Shown: positions 7,642 to 14,155 of the stretch, piece after piece
Numbering within the stretch: position 1 is the stretch's first letter
How the letters are laid out: each line of letters begins with the position of its first letter
Assembly: GCF_036636695.1 (NCBI RefSeq)
Contig: NZ_JAVWNW010000023.1
DNA length: 21,914 bases
From: Anaerorhabdus sp036636695
GTDB lineage: Bacteria; Bacillota_I; Bacilli_A; Erysipelotrichales; Erysipelotrichaceae
Strand: one strand, 5' to 3'
Position numbers and translations under genes: made by a program
Notes under the pieces: model-generated
The model's database searches: none
What the model was told of the DNA's origin: nothing
Seen by the model: the letters and a program-made list of their open reading frames with translations, nothing else

Positions 7642-8931
7642 ATGCATGAAATAAAATGTCCATATTGTGGTACAACGTTTACGATTGATGAAGCAAGCTA
7701 TGCGGATATTCTAAATCAAGTTCGTACCAGTGAATTTAATAATGAAATCCATGAGAAATTAGAACAAATAAAAGCTCAACATAATAGTGAAGTTGCATTA
7801 ATTGAAGAAAGATCACAAAACCAATTACAAAAAGAACTTGCTAGAATGGAACAAGTTATTGCAGATTTAAAAGCAAAAAACGACGCAAGTAAACAATCCG
7901 AAATTATTGCGATTGCTGATGTTGAAAAATCTATGCGTGAAGATATCATCGAACGTGATAAACAAATCGCTTTACTTAACAATAAACTTCAAGCATTAGA
8001 AGAAAGTAAGAAAGTTGAAATCATTCAAGCTTTATCGCAAAAAGAGAAAGAGCTTCTTGAAACTCAACACAAAATAGAACTTCTTCAAAAAGAAACAGAA
8101 ATAGAAAAAGCGTCAATCAAGGAAAAATTCGATCTTGAACTACGTCAAAAGGAAGAAACAATCGCTTTTTATAAGGACTTCAAGGCTAAACAATCAACTA
8201 AAATGATAGGTGAATCACTTGAACAACATTGTGAAATTGAATTCAATAAACTCCGTATGACCGCATTTAGAAACGCTAGCTTTTCAAAAGATAATGATGC
8301 CAAGTCTGGAAGTAAAGGTGATTACATCTATCGTGAATGTGACGAGAATGGTGTTGAAATCATATCTATTATGTTTGAAATGAAAAATGAAGAAGATCAA
8401 ACGACTACAAAAAAGAAAAATGAGCACTTCTTAAAAGAACTCGATAAAGATCGTCATGAAAAGAAATGTGAATATGCTATTCTAGTTTCTATGCTTGAAC
8501 AAGATAATGAGCTGTATAACACTGGTATCGTTGATGTATCATATGAATATGAGAAAATGTATGTTATCCGTCCACAGTTCTTTATTCCACTCATTACTTT
8601 ACTTCGAAATGCTGCACTCAATTCACTACAATACAAACAAGAGGTTGCACTAATGAAGGAACAAAATATTGATATCACTAACTTTGAAGATGATTTGAAT
8701 GCATTCAAATCTAATTTTTCCAAAAACTTTGAACTTGCTAGTCGTAAATTCACAACGGCCATTGATGAAATTGATAAGACAATTAGTCACCTTCAAAAAA
8801 CCAAAGAAGCACTACTTTCTTCAGAAAACAATTTACGAATTGCCAATGACAAAGCTGAAGATTTAACTGTTAAGAAACTTGTTCGAAAAAATCCAACAAT
8901 GAAAAGTAAATTTGATGAACTTAAAAAATAA
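7642..8931 (+). CDS. DUF2130 family coiled-coil protein with nuclease-like motif
   Basis: A 429-residue protein of the DUF2130 family, whose cellular role is unknown to me. It opens with a zinc-ribbon half CPYCG (Cys6, Cys9). A long charged coiled coil follows (about 35-185), then a compact alpha/beta domain (about 190-330) starting MIGESLEQHCEIEF. That domain contains KGDY (Asp227) and, after a strand, MFEMKNE with Glu246 and Lys248, the arrangement of a PD-(D/E)XK nuclease core. A second helical or coiled segment ends the protein. The ribosome binding site AGGAGGG lies about eight bases before the ATG. It stands alone between two terminators. The nuclease reading is inference from motif spacing. 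Confidence 0.85.
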   Translation: MHEIKCPYCGTTFTIDEASYADILNQVRTSEFNNEIHEKLEQIKAQHNSEVALIEERSQNQLQKELARMEQVIADLKAKNDASKQSEIIAIADVEKSMREDIIERDKQIALLNNKLQALEESKKVEIIQALSQKEKELLETQHKIELLQKETEIEKASIKEKFDLELRQKEETIAFYKDFKAKQSTKMIGESLEQHCEIEFNKLRMTAFRNASFSKDNDAKSGSKGDYIYRECDENGVEIISIMFEMKNEEDQTTTKKKNEHFLKELDKDRHEKKCEYAILVSMLEQDNELYNTGIVDVSYEYEKMYVIRPQFFIPLITLLRNAALNSLQYKQEVALMKEQNIDITNFEDDLNAFKSNFSKNFELASRKFTTAIDEIDKTISHLQKTKEALLSSENNLRIANDKAEDLTVKKLVRKNPTMKSKFDELKK

Positions 8932-8935
8932 TATA

Positions 8936-8972
8936 AAAAATGAGATTTATCTTTTAGATTAATCTCATTTTT
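8936..8972. terminator. Bidirectional terminator between convergent genes
   Basis: Perfect 12-bp arms AAAAATGAGATT (8936-8947) and AATCTCATTTTT (8961-8972), with T-runs on both strands. It lies five bases after the DUF2130 stop and 17 bases from the end of the convergent VOC gene, so it can serve both. Confidence 0.85.
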
Positions 8973-8988
8973 TAGTCCATTAATAAAT

Positions 8989-9459
8989 CTATTTTTTTAA
9001 AAATCTTTCAGTCATCTTTACAGATAAACCTGTTCTTTGCGCAATTTCCTCTGCACTCATACCACTGGTATGCATTCTTTTACACATGCATGTCATACTT
9101 TCACTTATTTCTATAATATTATGATTAGGATCGTAAATTCTTAGTCCTACTTGACCCCAATCATGTACTTTTTTCTTGTGTACATATTCTATTTTTTTAT
9201 GTTTATTTAATTCCTTGATTACTGCATCTAAGTCATCTGTTTCAAAATAAAGTTCTCCATTACACGCACCCAGTTTGATATCTTTACTATCCATACCAAT
9301 AAATCCTGCCCAGGACTCTAGTGTTTGAAACGCAAAACCGCCCGTCATTGTAAAGTTTGTTCCAAAATCTTGTATTACGCGTAACCCTAGTATTTCATTA
9401 TAAAATTTTACTGTCTCTTCTTTATTTAATGCTACATATAAACTACCACAATATTTCAT
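8989..9459 (-). CDS. VOC/glyoxalase-like protein with C-terminal helical extension
   Basis: A 156-residue protein. Its first about 120 residues fit the vicinal-oxygen-chelate fold used by glyoxalases, dioxygenases and bleomycin-resistance proteins: YVALNKEETVKFYNEILGLRV at the start, then GELYFETDDLDAVI, and an ending GLRIYDPNHNIIEI. The metal ligands and substrate cannot be fixed by eye. The last about 35 residues add a helix-turn-helix-like tail (SAEEIAQRTGLSVKMTERFL) that is not part of the basic fold. I start at ATG 9459, seven bases after GGAGG. It follows the AraC regulator by 32 bases in the same direction and may be its target or partner. Confidence 0.75.
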   Translation of the reverse strand: MKYCGSLYVALNKEETVKFYNEILGLRVIQDFGTNFTMTGGFAFQTLESWAGFIGMDSKDIKLGACNGELYFETDDLDAVIKELNKHKKIEYVHKKKVHDWGQVGLRIYDPNHNIIEISESMTCMCKRMHTSGMSAEEIAQRTGLSVKMTERFLKK

Positions 9460-9491
9460 TTTCAATCCTCCAACTATAGAGACATTATAAG

Positions 9492-10316
9492 TTAAAACTT
9501 ATAGATTTCATTGTAAAAATCAGACATATTTTCTAAATAATGTGATGGTGATTTATCACATATTTCTTTAAAAACATGATTGAAATGAGCTTGATCAAAA
9601 TATTCATGATTGTTCGCTATTTGAGTGAACTTAATGGAATTAAATTCTTCAATAGCTTTATTGAGATGTACAATTTTAGAATATTTTTTTACACCTAAGC
9701 CAACATAGCGATTAAAGTATCGTGTTATTTGTCTTTCACTGAAACCTAAACTATCTGCTATATCCTTGGCACTAACATTAAGATTTTCACGGGCAATATT
9801 TTCAATTCAAATCCCTATGCTTTTTTCTATTTTATTCTTTTTCACTTCTCTGGTTAATAACTTATTAACCATTTTTATGATTTCATCAAATGAATCCATT
9901 GATTGTATCCGATTATTAATTTCATCAAAAAGTTCTTGGTTAAAATCTTGTAATTCGTATTTCTTATCTACTGTTTTACTTATATCTACTCCCAAGACTT
10001 GATAAAGTCCACCTGGCAGAAATTCCACAAAAAATTTACTGCCGACAAGATTTAAATCATTTTTAACAGTCACAACTTTTGTTGTTGGTCCCCACACTGA
10101 AACTATGAATTCATCTAAAAATCGAAATACAAAGCAACCACTTACATCCGGAATAAGATTTAAAACACTGCCTTCAGAAATAGGATTTTCTGAATTTTGA
10201 AAAGTTATTGTATAGTGTGCAACTACATGTTTCAGTTCTTTACATGGCTCAATATAAAGGTGATTCTTAGTTTTATTTAGAATGTTTCCTGTATAACTTT
10301 CTATTTTAAACTCCAT
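9492..10316 (-). pseudogene. AraC-family regulator interrupted by an in-frame TGA
   Basis: An N-terminal effector domain of DUF6597 type (169 residues, with IPDVSGCFVFRF, VWGPTTKVV and VEFLPGGLYQVLG) ends at TGA 9807-9809. Without any frame change, the reading continues for 104 codons to TAA at 9492. That continuation encodes a full AraC DNA-binding domain, with helices VSAKDIADSLGFSERQITRY, FNRYVGLGVKKYSKIVHLNKA and YFDQAHFNHVFKEICDKSP. The joined length, 274 residues, is normal for the family. TGA most simply replaces a TGG tryptophan codon. The broken product would lack its DNA-binding half. ATG 10316 follows AGGAG by seven bases and lies two bases after the ParB-like stop, so the two genes are co-transcribed. 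Confidence 0.85.
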
Positions 10317-10318
10317 AA

Positions 10319-10933
10319 CTATTCTCCTTTTTTGTCTTTAAAATAGTTATCACAGTAGCTATACCATTCCTTTTCATAATCTTCATGACTTAATCTCTTT
10401 AAGTCACTTACATTTTTAATATTTCTTCGTTGAGCTTCTTGTACAAAGTCATAAATATACTGTTCTGTTTCTGTATCAAAAACAAATACCGTTTTGATTC
10501 CTTTCATAGATGCTGCATATAGACGTGTATGCCCATCTAAAACGATTATCATTTCATCCTTCTTAATAATGGGTATGACAACATCTTTGCTGCTATTTAC
10601 AAAAGATGACACCGCATTTACTTTATCTTCATTGACAAAAAATTGTGATGGCTGAAGTTCAAATATATCTATTTCAATTAAGTTTTTATGGGGAAACTCT
10701 TTTAACAATTCAAGTTTTTTATTATAAAAATGAGTAATATGCTCCGCATAAAATCTAAACTCTTCTATTAATTCATTTAAACATTCGTTATTTTCTAACT
10801 GGATAACTGCACTGTCTTGCGAAATAATTTCAACTGTTGCAAGTGTATTATCATTCATTCTGAAAACACCATGTTGATTACATATGTTTTGGTTAATATC
10901 TAAATTTTTATAATCATCTATTCGTTTCGCCAT
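10319..10933 (-). CDS. ParB/sulfiredoxin-fold domain protein
   Basis: A 204-residue protein whose middle (about 85-155) matches the ParB N-terminal fold: an IDIFELQPSQFFVNEDKV strand-helix, then VIPIIKKDEMIIVLDGHTRL with the signature Asp133-Gly-His-Thr-Arg137, followed by a helix and strand. ParB proteins use the equivalent GHRR-type loop to bind nucleotide; related small proteins act as nucleases or kinases. No ParB-type DNA-binding HTH follows; the C-terminus is charged and helical. GGAG precedes the ATG by seven bases. The stop lies two bases before the AraC-family gene. With no ParA nearby, chromosome partitioning is unlikely; the true role is unknown. Confidence 0.7.
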   Translation of the reverse strand: MAKRIDDYKNLDINQNICNQHGVFRMNDNTLATVEIISQDSAVIQLENNECLNELIEEFRFYAEHITHFYNKKLELLKEFPHKNLIEIDIFELQPSQFFVNEDKVNAVSSFVNSSKDVVIPIIKKDEMIIVLDGHTRLYAASMKGIKTVFVFDTETEQYIYDFVQEAQRRNIKNVSDLKRLSHEDYEKEWYSYCDNYFKDKKGE

Positions 10934-10963
10934 CTATTTACTCCGTTTTATTTATTATAACGT

Positions 10964-10989
10964 AAAAGTGGAAAATATTTTCCTCTTTT
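10964..10989 (-). terminator. Near-perfect palindrome: terminator, possibly also operator
   Basis: A 26-bp palindrome with one mismatched pair: left half AAAAGTGGAAAAT, right half ATTTTCCTCTTTT. On the minus strand it begins one base after the stop of the small membrane protein gene and ends in CTTTT, so it can terminate. It also lies just upstream of TATAAT, the likely -10 of the ParB-like gene, so it could be a binding site instead. Confidence 0.5.
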
Positions 10990-10990
10990 A

Positions 10991-11320
10991 TTAGAATCCA
11001 TTTAAAACCATTGTCATTATTAAACTAAATGTTCCAACAACAATAAAGCAGAGTGAAACTAATGCCTTTTTCTTTCTTATTTCCATAATACTTCGATCTT
11101 CAACACTCATGCTTGATACATATTTATTTCTACCTAGTAAATAAAGAATGAGTCCCCCACTCCCGTTATTGCCACTCATAGAAAAGAATCCCCAAAATTT
11201 CGGATGTTTTAACCCTCTACTCTTTGCATCTAAATAAACCATGTTATAAACTTGATAAGCTAATGTAATAGCTCCTAATAATACTACAAATACAATTAAA
11301 CCGATATACCACATTTCCAT
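10991..11320 (-). CDS. Small membrane protein, unknown function
   Basis: A 109-residue protein with hydrophobic segments at about 5-27 and 86-105, and a weaker glycine-rich one near 45-63 (GFFSMSGNNGSGGLILYLL). Between them is a polar stretch YLDAKSRGLKHPKFWG. I start at ATG 11320, eight bases after AGGAG; the upstream ATG would read back into the XRE gene without a site. It follows the membrane-anchored XRE gene by 11 bases, so the two are almost certainly one transcript. I cannot name a function; partnership with the XRE protein at the membrane is inference. Confidence 0.65.
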   Translation of the reverse strand: MEMWYIGLIVFVVLLGAITLAYQVYNMVYLDAKSRGLKHPKFWGFFSMSGNNGSGGLILYLLGRNKYVSSMSVEDRSIMEIRKKKALVSLCFIVVGTFSLIMTMVLNGF

Positions 11321-11331
11321 CGTTATCACTC

Positions 11332-11739
11332 CTATATCTTTCTTATAATTTGATAGAATAAAACACATGTACTAATAACTCCAATACTCATTGCTAAAAG
11401 TATTAAATACTGATTTTGTGCAATCACTCCATTAAATACAATAAATATGAGAATAAGCAAAATATTGACTCCAATAGCACCAATTAATTTTTTATTACTA
11501 TTTACAGTATCTGTTGATTGTTCCAAATGTTGAATCATCTTTTCATCTCCTTTTAGTAATTCATCAAGGCTAACACCATAGAGATTGCTGAGTTCAATAA
11601 CATTGATAATGTCGGGATAACATTTTTCATTTTCCCAATTAGACATTGTTTGCCTAGTCACGCGAATCTTATCCGCTACATCTTCTTGTGTTAATCCGGA
11701 GTTAACACGAGCATCTTTTAACATTTTCCCAATTTCCAT
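11332..11739 (-). CDS. XRE-family regulator with two membrane segments
   Basis: A 135-residue protein. Residues 1-65 form a typical XRE/Cro helix-turn-helix: LKDARVNSGLTQEDVADKI, then VTRQTMSNWENEKCYPD as the recognition region and LSNLYGVSLDELLKGDE. A linker (66-82) leads to two hydrophobic helices at about 84-106 and 110-131. This layout is common in Firmicutes for regulators that sit in an operon with small membrane proteins, and that is the arrangement here. The ribosome binding site AAGGAG lies about seven bases before the ATG. It probably represses its own operon, but no operator is evident. Confidence 0.85.
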   Translation of the reverse strand: MEIGKMLKDARVNSGLTQEDVADKIRVTRQTMSNWENEKCYPDIINVIELSNLYGVSLDELLKGDEKMIQHLEQSTDTVNSNKKLIGAIGVNILLILIFIVFNGVIAQNQYLILLAMSIGVISTCVLFYQIIRKI

Positions 11740-11834
11740 TTTTGTTCTCCTTGTACCATTAGATTGTCATTTTTCATTAAATTGGTCTATCAAATATTTT
11801 TTACATTGCCTATTTAAAGGCTTTTTTTATGCTT

Positions 11835-11862
11835 ATAAAATAAAAACTAAGTCGCCTTAGTT
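11835..11862 (-). terminator. Terminator overlapping the stop of the CGSCGC protein gene
   Basis: Arms AACTAAG (11845-11851) and CTTAGTT (11856-11862) form a perfect 7-bp stem with a TCGC loop. On the minus strand TTTATTTTA follows. The TAA stop of the small gene (11857-11859) lies within the stem. Confidence 0.65.
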
Positions 11863-12063
11863 CTCATTTAAGAGTTTGATCGCTCTTTTATAAAGTGGAT
11901 CCATATCACAACCACAACTTCCACAAAGTTCATCTGCTTGTTGAATTGCAGCTAGAAGTGCCTTTTTATCAGCTGTTCCCTCAAGCCATTGTCGAGCAGG
12001 TTGCGAAATCAAATCCCATCCAGTTGAAGCAAAGCGAACCATTATTTTAGTCAGCTCTTCCAT
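11857..12063 (-). CDS. Small cysteine-motif protein, unknown function
   Basis: A 68-residue protein starting MEELTKIMVRF, with a probable amphipathic first half containing WDLISQPARQWLEG and a C-terminal motif CGSCGCDMDPLYKRA (Cys47, Cys50, Cys52). GGAGG lies five bases before the chosen ATG; an ATG four codons upstream has no site. I vaguely recall similar short conserved proteins in other Firmicutes but no function. The closely spaced cysteines could bind a metal or undergo redox change. It has its own terminator and no obvious operon partner. Confidence 0.7.
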   Translation of the reverse strand: MEELTKIMVRFASTGWDLISQPARQWLEGTADKKALLAAIQQADELCGSCGCDMDPLYKRAIKLLNEN

Positions 12064-12134
12064 AAATACCTCCATTTGTTGTTACCCTCATAGTATCACC
12101 AAGAAATAGATTTGCCTATGATTTATTTGATATC

Positions 12135-12716
12135 TTATAGAGCGTTGTTTATAGCTTGAAGATCAGTACGTTCATAACAATTATGACCAGGTAAAGACTT
12201 TTTATATTTCCAACATTTAATTGCATTTTCTAGTGACTTTCCTTTATTATCTTCAAAAAATGCCCTGATATAAGTATTGTATTCAAATTGTCTGGCAATT
12301 GTCGTTTTATTCGTTTTCTTGTCCTTAATAATTTCCTTATATGCATTTATGGCATCTTGATATGTCTTTCCGCCATTATTTTTTAACCATTGTTGAAACT
12401 GTACATTAAATGAAAACTTCTCGCCAATTTTTTCCTTGAAAAAGATTCGATGTCTTTCACTACAAACGAAGGGATTTTCAATCAATGAATTTTCTTGAAT
12501 TTCTTGTATTTCTATTTTTCTTTTTGATTCTTTCATGACTGGTTGATATTTACCAGTATCCAAGAAATAGACTATTCTATTAGTTAATTCAATTTTCCCG
12601 CCAGAAGATGGAATATGACATAATTTACAAAAATTAACGAGTTCTTCTTTTAAATAATAAAATTTCTTAAATGTTTCACTATCCACATCCTTATTTAAAA
12701 TTGGTCTCTTATTCAT
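12135..12716 (-). CDS. SAP domain / DUF6434 protein
   Basis: A 193-residue protein. The N-terminus (about 5-55) fits a SAP motif, a small helix-extended-loop-helix DNA-binding module: YYLKEELVNFCKLCHIP, then GKIELTNRIVYFL. The second half (about 80-190) fits DUF6434, with QFQQWLKNNGGKTYQDAINAY, ARQFEYNTYIRAFF and NAIKCWKYKKSLPGHNCYER. The combination is familiar in Firmicutes, but its role is unknown. ATG 12716 is preceded by AAGAAGG and overlaps the upstream DinB-like gene by eight bases (ATGAATAA), so translation is likely coupled. DNA binding is inference from the SAP module. Confidence 0.8.
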   Translation of the reverse strand: MNKRPILNKDVDSETFKKFYYLKEELVNFCKLCHIPSSGGKIELTNRIVYFLDTGKYQPVMKESKRKIEIQEIQENSLIENPFVCSERHRIFFKEKIGEKFSFNVQFQQWLKNNGGKTYQDAINAYKEIIKDKKTNKTTIARQFEYNTYIRAFFEDNKGKSLENAIKCWKYKKSLPGHNCYERTDLQAINNAL

Positions 12717-13407
12717 GTCGATATACCTTCTTACCGTTTCGCATATGATCTTTCCATTTACAACAATCATTTAAATGAAGAATCGCATGTCTTGTGGGTG
12801 GCATTAAAAGTAAACCCGCAATATCTTTGCTTCCCCAATAGTCTAATAACCATATGGAGTCTTTATCCTCTGTTACTCCTCCTACTTCTTTTACTTTCAT
12901 TAGATCTTTTTTTTCAACTTTTCTTATCATATCTTTCGCAGTTAATCCTTTAATAATTTTTTGTGTTTGTTTCGCTACTTGATTACGATATTTTATACAA
13001 TTCTTAATATTTATTTCCTTACTTAAGTACATCATTTCATCTTCAGATAAAGCATTCCCTGTATCTGTGATAGAAACATTCATTTTTGACTTCCACGTAT
13101 CATCGAAAATTTGTGTACCTTGGTTTACTAATATATTCATTGTACAATCTTCAATTCGTGCTAAATGCCATAGACACCAAATAATTGTCTCATGGTCATA
13201 GTAAACAAGTGCTCTATATTCTTCATCACTCAAATCTTCAAGCAATGTATCTACATCATTTTTAGAAGTATTGGTTACTTTTGATAAATGCATTTTTGAA
13301 TGAATATCTAAAAACACTTCTTTCGCTTCATCTATTTTTGTCTCATCTCTAATTATTTTATTTAAATATTTGTGTTGTTCTCCTGCTACTGTCCCAAAGT
13401 ATTTCAT
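12709..13407 (-). CDS. DinB-like metal-binding four-helix protein
   Basis: A 232-residue protein with a DinB/YfiT-type four-helix bundle. Metal ligands are suggested by His81 in YDHETIIWCLWHLARIED and by His207 and His211 in TRHAILHLNDC, the H-x3-H of the last helix. Members of this superfamily include thiol transferases and many damage-inducible proteins of unknown activity. I start at ATG 13407, where GAGG lies eight bases upstream; the longer in-frame extension reads back into the divergent promoter. It overlaps the SAP/DUF6434 gene by eight bases. The substrate thiol or reaction cannot be told from sequence. Confidence 0.75.
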   Translation of the reverse strand: MKYFGTVAGEQHKYLNKIIRDETKIDEAKEVFLDIHSKMHLSKVTNTSKNDVDTLLEDLSDEEYRALVYYDHETIIWCLWHLARIEDCTMNILVNQGTQIFDDTWKSKMNVSITDTGNALSEDEMMYLSKEINIKNCIKYRNQVAKQTQKIIKGLTAKDMIRKVEKKDLMKVKEVGGVTEDKDSIWLLDYWGSKDIAGLLLMPPTRHAILHLNDCCKWKDHMRNGKKVYRHE

Positions 13408-13439
13408 AAAATTTTCCTCGTTTATCACATTTGTTTTGT

Positions 13440-13463
13440 TTTGCGTTATAATTATATCACCGA
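13440..13463. promoter_or_regulatory. Divergent promoter region with overlapping -10 boxes
   Basis: The sequence GTTATAATTATATCAC contains TATAAT on the plus strand and TATAAT on the minus strand, overlapping each other. It lies between the divergent DinB-like and GNAT genes, about 30-50 bases from each start. Neither strand has a good -35. Confidence 0.45.
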
Positions 13464-13485
13464 AGATTATGGCGAGGAATATGTC

Positions 13486-14028
13486 ATGAAAAATGTCAGT
13501 ATTAGAAGAATTCAACAAGAGAGTCTTACACAAACTAAATTCCATTTTATTTATCATACAAAATCATATTATGATGTTGAAATTAAAGGCACTAGTTTCA
13601 ACTTAGTTTTAAAACACTATGAGAAAGAAATTACAAAAGAATATGATGATATACTGTTTGGCGAATGGTTAGAAGTTCCTGAGCTATTAGGTATTTATGT
13701 TAATGATAGTTGGGCAGGTTTTATTGAAGGCAGTATTGAAATGTGGAACAATCGTTATCGCATTACAAATCTACTCGTTTTTGATGAATTCAAAGGACAA
13801 AATTTAGGGACTCGTTTAATACGTGAAATGATTACCCTTGCGAAATCAAAAGGAGTAAGAATGATTGTATTAGAAGTACTAAGTTCTAATGCTAATGCAA
13901 TTCAGTTATACCAGAAAAACGGTTTTGAAATCATTGGTTTCGATTTATATGCTTATTCAAATTCAGATATTAAAAATAATGAATTTCGAATTGATATGGG
14001 CATGCGTTTGGAAGAAGAAAATGGATAA
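13486..14028 (+). CDS. GNAT-family N-acetyltransferase
   Basis: A 180-residue acetyl-CoA-dependent acetyltransferase. The N-terminal half is variable. The GNAT core follows: strand LLGIYVNDSWAGFIEG, strand YRITNLLVFDEF, then the acetyl-CoA loop KGQNLGTRL (Gln105 to Thr109 region), and the terminal NANAIQLYQKNGFEIIGF pattern with the usual Tyr. The start is ATG 13486, nine bases after GAGG; the longer frame would run back through the promoter. The acceptor cannot be told: such single genes may acetylate small amines, drugs or protein N-termini. It ends at the strong terminator shared with the convergent beta-glucosidase gene. Confidence 0.85.
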   Translation: MKNVSIRRIQQESLTQTKFHFIYHTKSYYDVEIKGTSFNLVLKHYEKEITKEYDDILFGEWLEVPELLGIYVNDSWAGFIEGSIEMWNNRYRITNLLVFDEFKGQNLGTRLIREMITLAKSKGVRMIVLEVLSSNANAIQLYQKNGFEIIGFDLYAYSNSDIKNNEFRIDMGMRLEEENG

Positions 14029-14110
14029 TTCATACAGTATATAATGACATTATGCACAATCATATTATTCAAGATGATAATGCACAAAAAGTGTGATTCT
14101 AATGATATTA

Positions 14111-14145
14111 AAAAATGACAGTATTGAAAAAATACTGTCATTTTT
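14111..14145. terminator. Strong bidirectional terminator
   Basis: Perfect 15-bp arms AAAAATGACAGTATT and AATACTGTCATTTTT around a five-base loop GAAAA. T-runs occur on both strands. It separates the rightward GNAT gene from the leftward beta-glucosidase gene and can end both transcripts. Confidence 0.9.
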
Positions 14146-14155
14146 ATTGATATTT

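Noticed and set aside
9766..10002. Rightward 78-residue open frame opposite the AraC gene
   Set aside because: It is antisense to a region whose minus-strand reading gives a full AraC protein; its hydrophobic composition is a shadow and it has no convincing ribosome binding site.
9807..10316. A stand-alone 169-residue protein or a frameshifted AraC gene
   Set aside because: The downstream DNA-binding domain continues in the same frame after the TGA, so this is a nonsense codon, not a frameshift or a naturally short protein.
10319..10933. Chromosome or plasmid partition protein ParB
   Set aside because: There is no ParB HTH domain, no ParA and no parS-like site nearby; only the N-terminal fold is shared.
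11805..11832. Possible plus-strand terminator (GCCT..AGGC followed by a T-run)
   Set aside because: The stem is only four base pairs and there is no rightward gene before it to terminate.
14029..14110. Two similar AATGCACAA-type words as a repeat or small RNA
   Set aside because: The words are short, AT-rich and not in a clear array; no promoter or fold supports an RNA gene.
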